Below, piece after piece: positions 44,209-44,756 of a stretch of 44,756 bases of DNA. The position numbers and the translations under genes are program-made. The stretch spans positions 1 through 44,756 of the forward strand of contig JAJFTT010000045.1 of NCBI GenBank assembly GCA_021372785.1, in the 5' to 3' direction. Under the pieces are notes generated by a model. That model did no database searches and was not told the DNA's origin. It saw nothing but the letters and a program-made list of their open reading frames with translations. The stretch's first letter is position 1. Each line of letters begins with the position of its first letter. The stretch comes from Negativicutes bacterium. Lineage in GTDB: Bacteria; Bacillota; JAAYKD01.

Positions 44209-44756
44209 ATGTTTGTATTTCCGAAGAACTTATATACCGATGTTCGCATAGAGAATGTATTCTCTACAAAAATCATTTATACCATGGATTCTGTCGAGGA
44301 ATTGAAATCTACGTCTTATAGAGGGGCATTTATAAGAATATTTGATGGAGAAAGATGGTATTACAGCGCAACGAGCAACGTAGAAAATCTTCAGCAGGAG
44401 ATAGACTGTCTTGCGATTTATGCAAAAAGAAATGAGAAAGTAAATGAGCACCCCGCAGTAATCAGATTAGAGGCACATACAGGCAGCTATTTGCAATTTG
44501 AGGTTAGAAATGTTCAGCAGGTAAGTCAGCAGAAAAAAATGGAATTTTTAAAAGGCTATTTTCCTTTACTGAATGAAAATCCATATATCAGAATGTGGAA
44601 GGGCTCTTATCTCGACAAAAACATTGTAAAGGAATTTTACTCCAGTAAGGGAGCCGATTTGAAGTTTGATTTTCAGACTACAGGTATCTCTTTTCGGTTT
44701 AGTATGGCAGACGGGGATAAAACATTTAATGGCAGCTATCAAAAAACCGCCAATTA
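44209..44756 (+). CDS. TldD/PmbA family metalloprotease-like protein, 5' part only
   Basis: An open frame of 182 codons runs off the window end. The N-terminal pattern (YTDVRIENVFSTKIIY..YRGAFIRIFDGERWYYSATSN) is that of TldD/PmbA proteins, which process small proteins or peptides, for example in microcin B17 and RiPP maturation. The HExxxH metal motif would lie further downstream, beyond the window. AGGAGGTGG is 8 bases before the ATG. Its base composition is clearly lower in GC than the genes to its left, consistent with acquisition by transfer. No partner or peptide gene is visible yet. Confidence 0.7.
   Translation, partial: MFVFPKNLYTDVRIENVFSTKIIYTMDSVEELKSTSYRGAFIRIFDGERWYYSATSNVENLQQEIDCLAIYAKRNEKVNEHPAVIRLEAHTGSYLQFEVRNVQQVSQQKKMEFLKGYFPLLNENPYIRMWKGSYLDKNIVKEFYSSKGADLKFDFQTTGISFRFSMADGDKTFNGSYQKTAN

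Overview
The window looks like chromosome from a mid-GC member of the Bacillota, most likely class Clostridia. The pointers are a DnaD-type replication protein followed by a DnaI-type helicase loader, FabK as the only enoyl-ACP reductase, the YfmF/YfmH pair of M16 proteases, a YvlB/YvlD-type envelope operon, strong AAGGAGG ribosome binding sites and many GTG/TTG starts. I see no rRNA or tRNA genes, no CRISPR array, no phage and no transposase. All assignments come from reading translated sequence and motifs; no database was searched.

Layout. 1-2300: an imperfect fold-back, an orphan oligopeptide-type solute-binding lipoprotein, and a tandem pair of a ~75 bp dispersed repeat. 2300-9500 (minus): galE, csaA, an MTA/SAH-type deaminase, purine nucleoside phosphorylase, a ROK sugar kinase, a degenerate M24 peptidase-like protein and an asparaginase II-type protein, largely head to tail like a nucleoside/amino-acid salvage unit. 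9700-18300: a small lipoprotein coupled to a PflX-type radical SAM protein, a membrane diguanylate cyclase (minus), a lipid kinase, an M18 aminopeptidase, an AbgB-type M20 amidohydrolase, a flavin reductase (minus) and a nitroreductase. Between the M18 and M20 genes, on the minus strand, is a promoter-structured-RNA-terminator unit of about 220 nt with no reading frame. 18500-21900: a three-domain NADAR-like/macro/Tudor-like protein (minus), a GDPD-type phosphodiesterase and thioredoxin with a structured leader. 22100-25800: yfmF, yfmH, a sigma-70 family factor and its zinc-finger anti-sigma partner. 25800-31300 (minus): the fatty-acid operon fabH-acpP-fabK-fabD-fabG-fabF-fabZ. 31500-40700 (minus): D-cysteine desulfhydrase family enzyme, dnaI, dnaD-like, uvrC, an M28-like membrane protein and uvrA. 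41000-43700: a YvlB/LiaX-like envelope operon behind a perfect TTGACA-N17-TATAAT promoter. 43800-end: AT-rich sequence with a long terminator hairpin and the start of a TldD/PmbA family gene cut off by the window edge.

The items most worth following are (1) the fusion of two different ADP-ribose-processing folds with a Tudor-like tail and no visible toxin partner, (2) the unassigned structured RNA at 15112-15347, and (3) the ~75 bp dispersed repeat present four times in one orientation, one copy of which abuts the uvrA start and artificially lengthens its reading frame.
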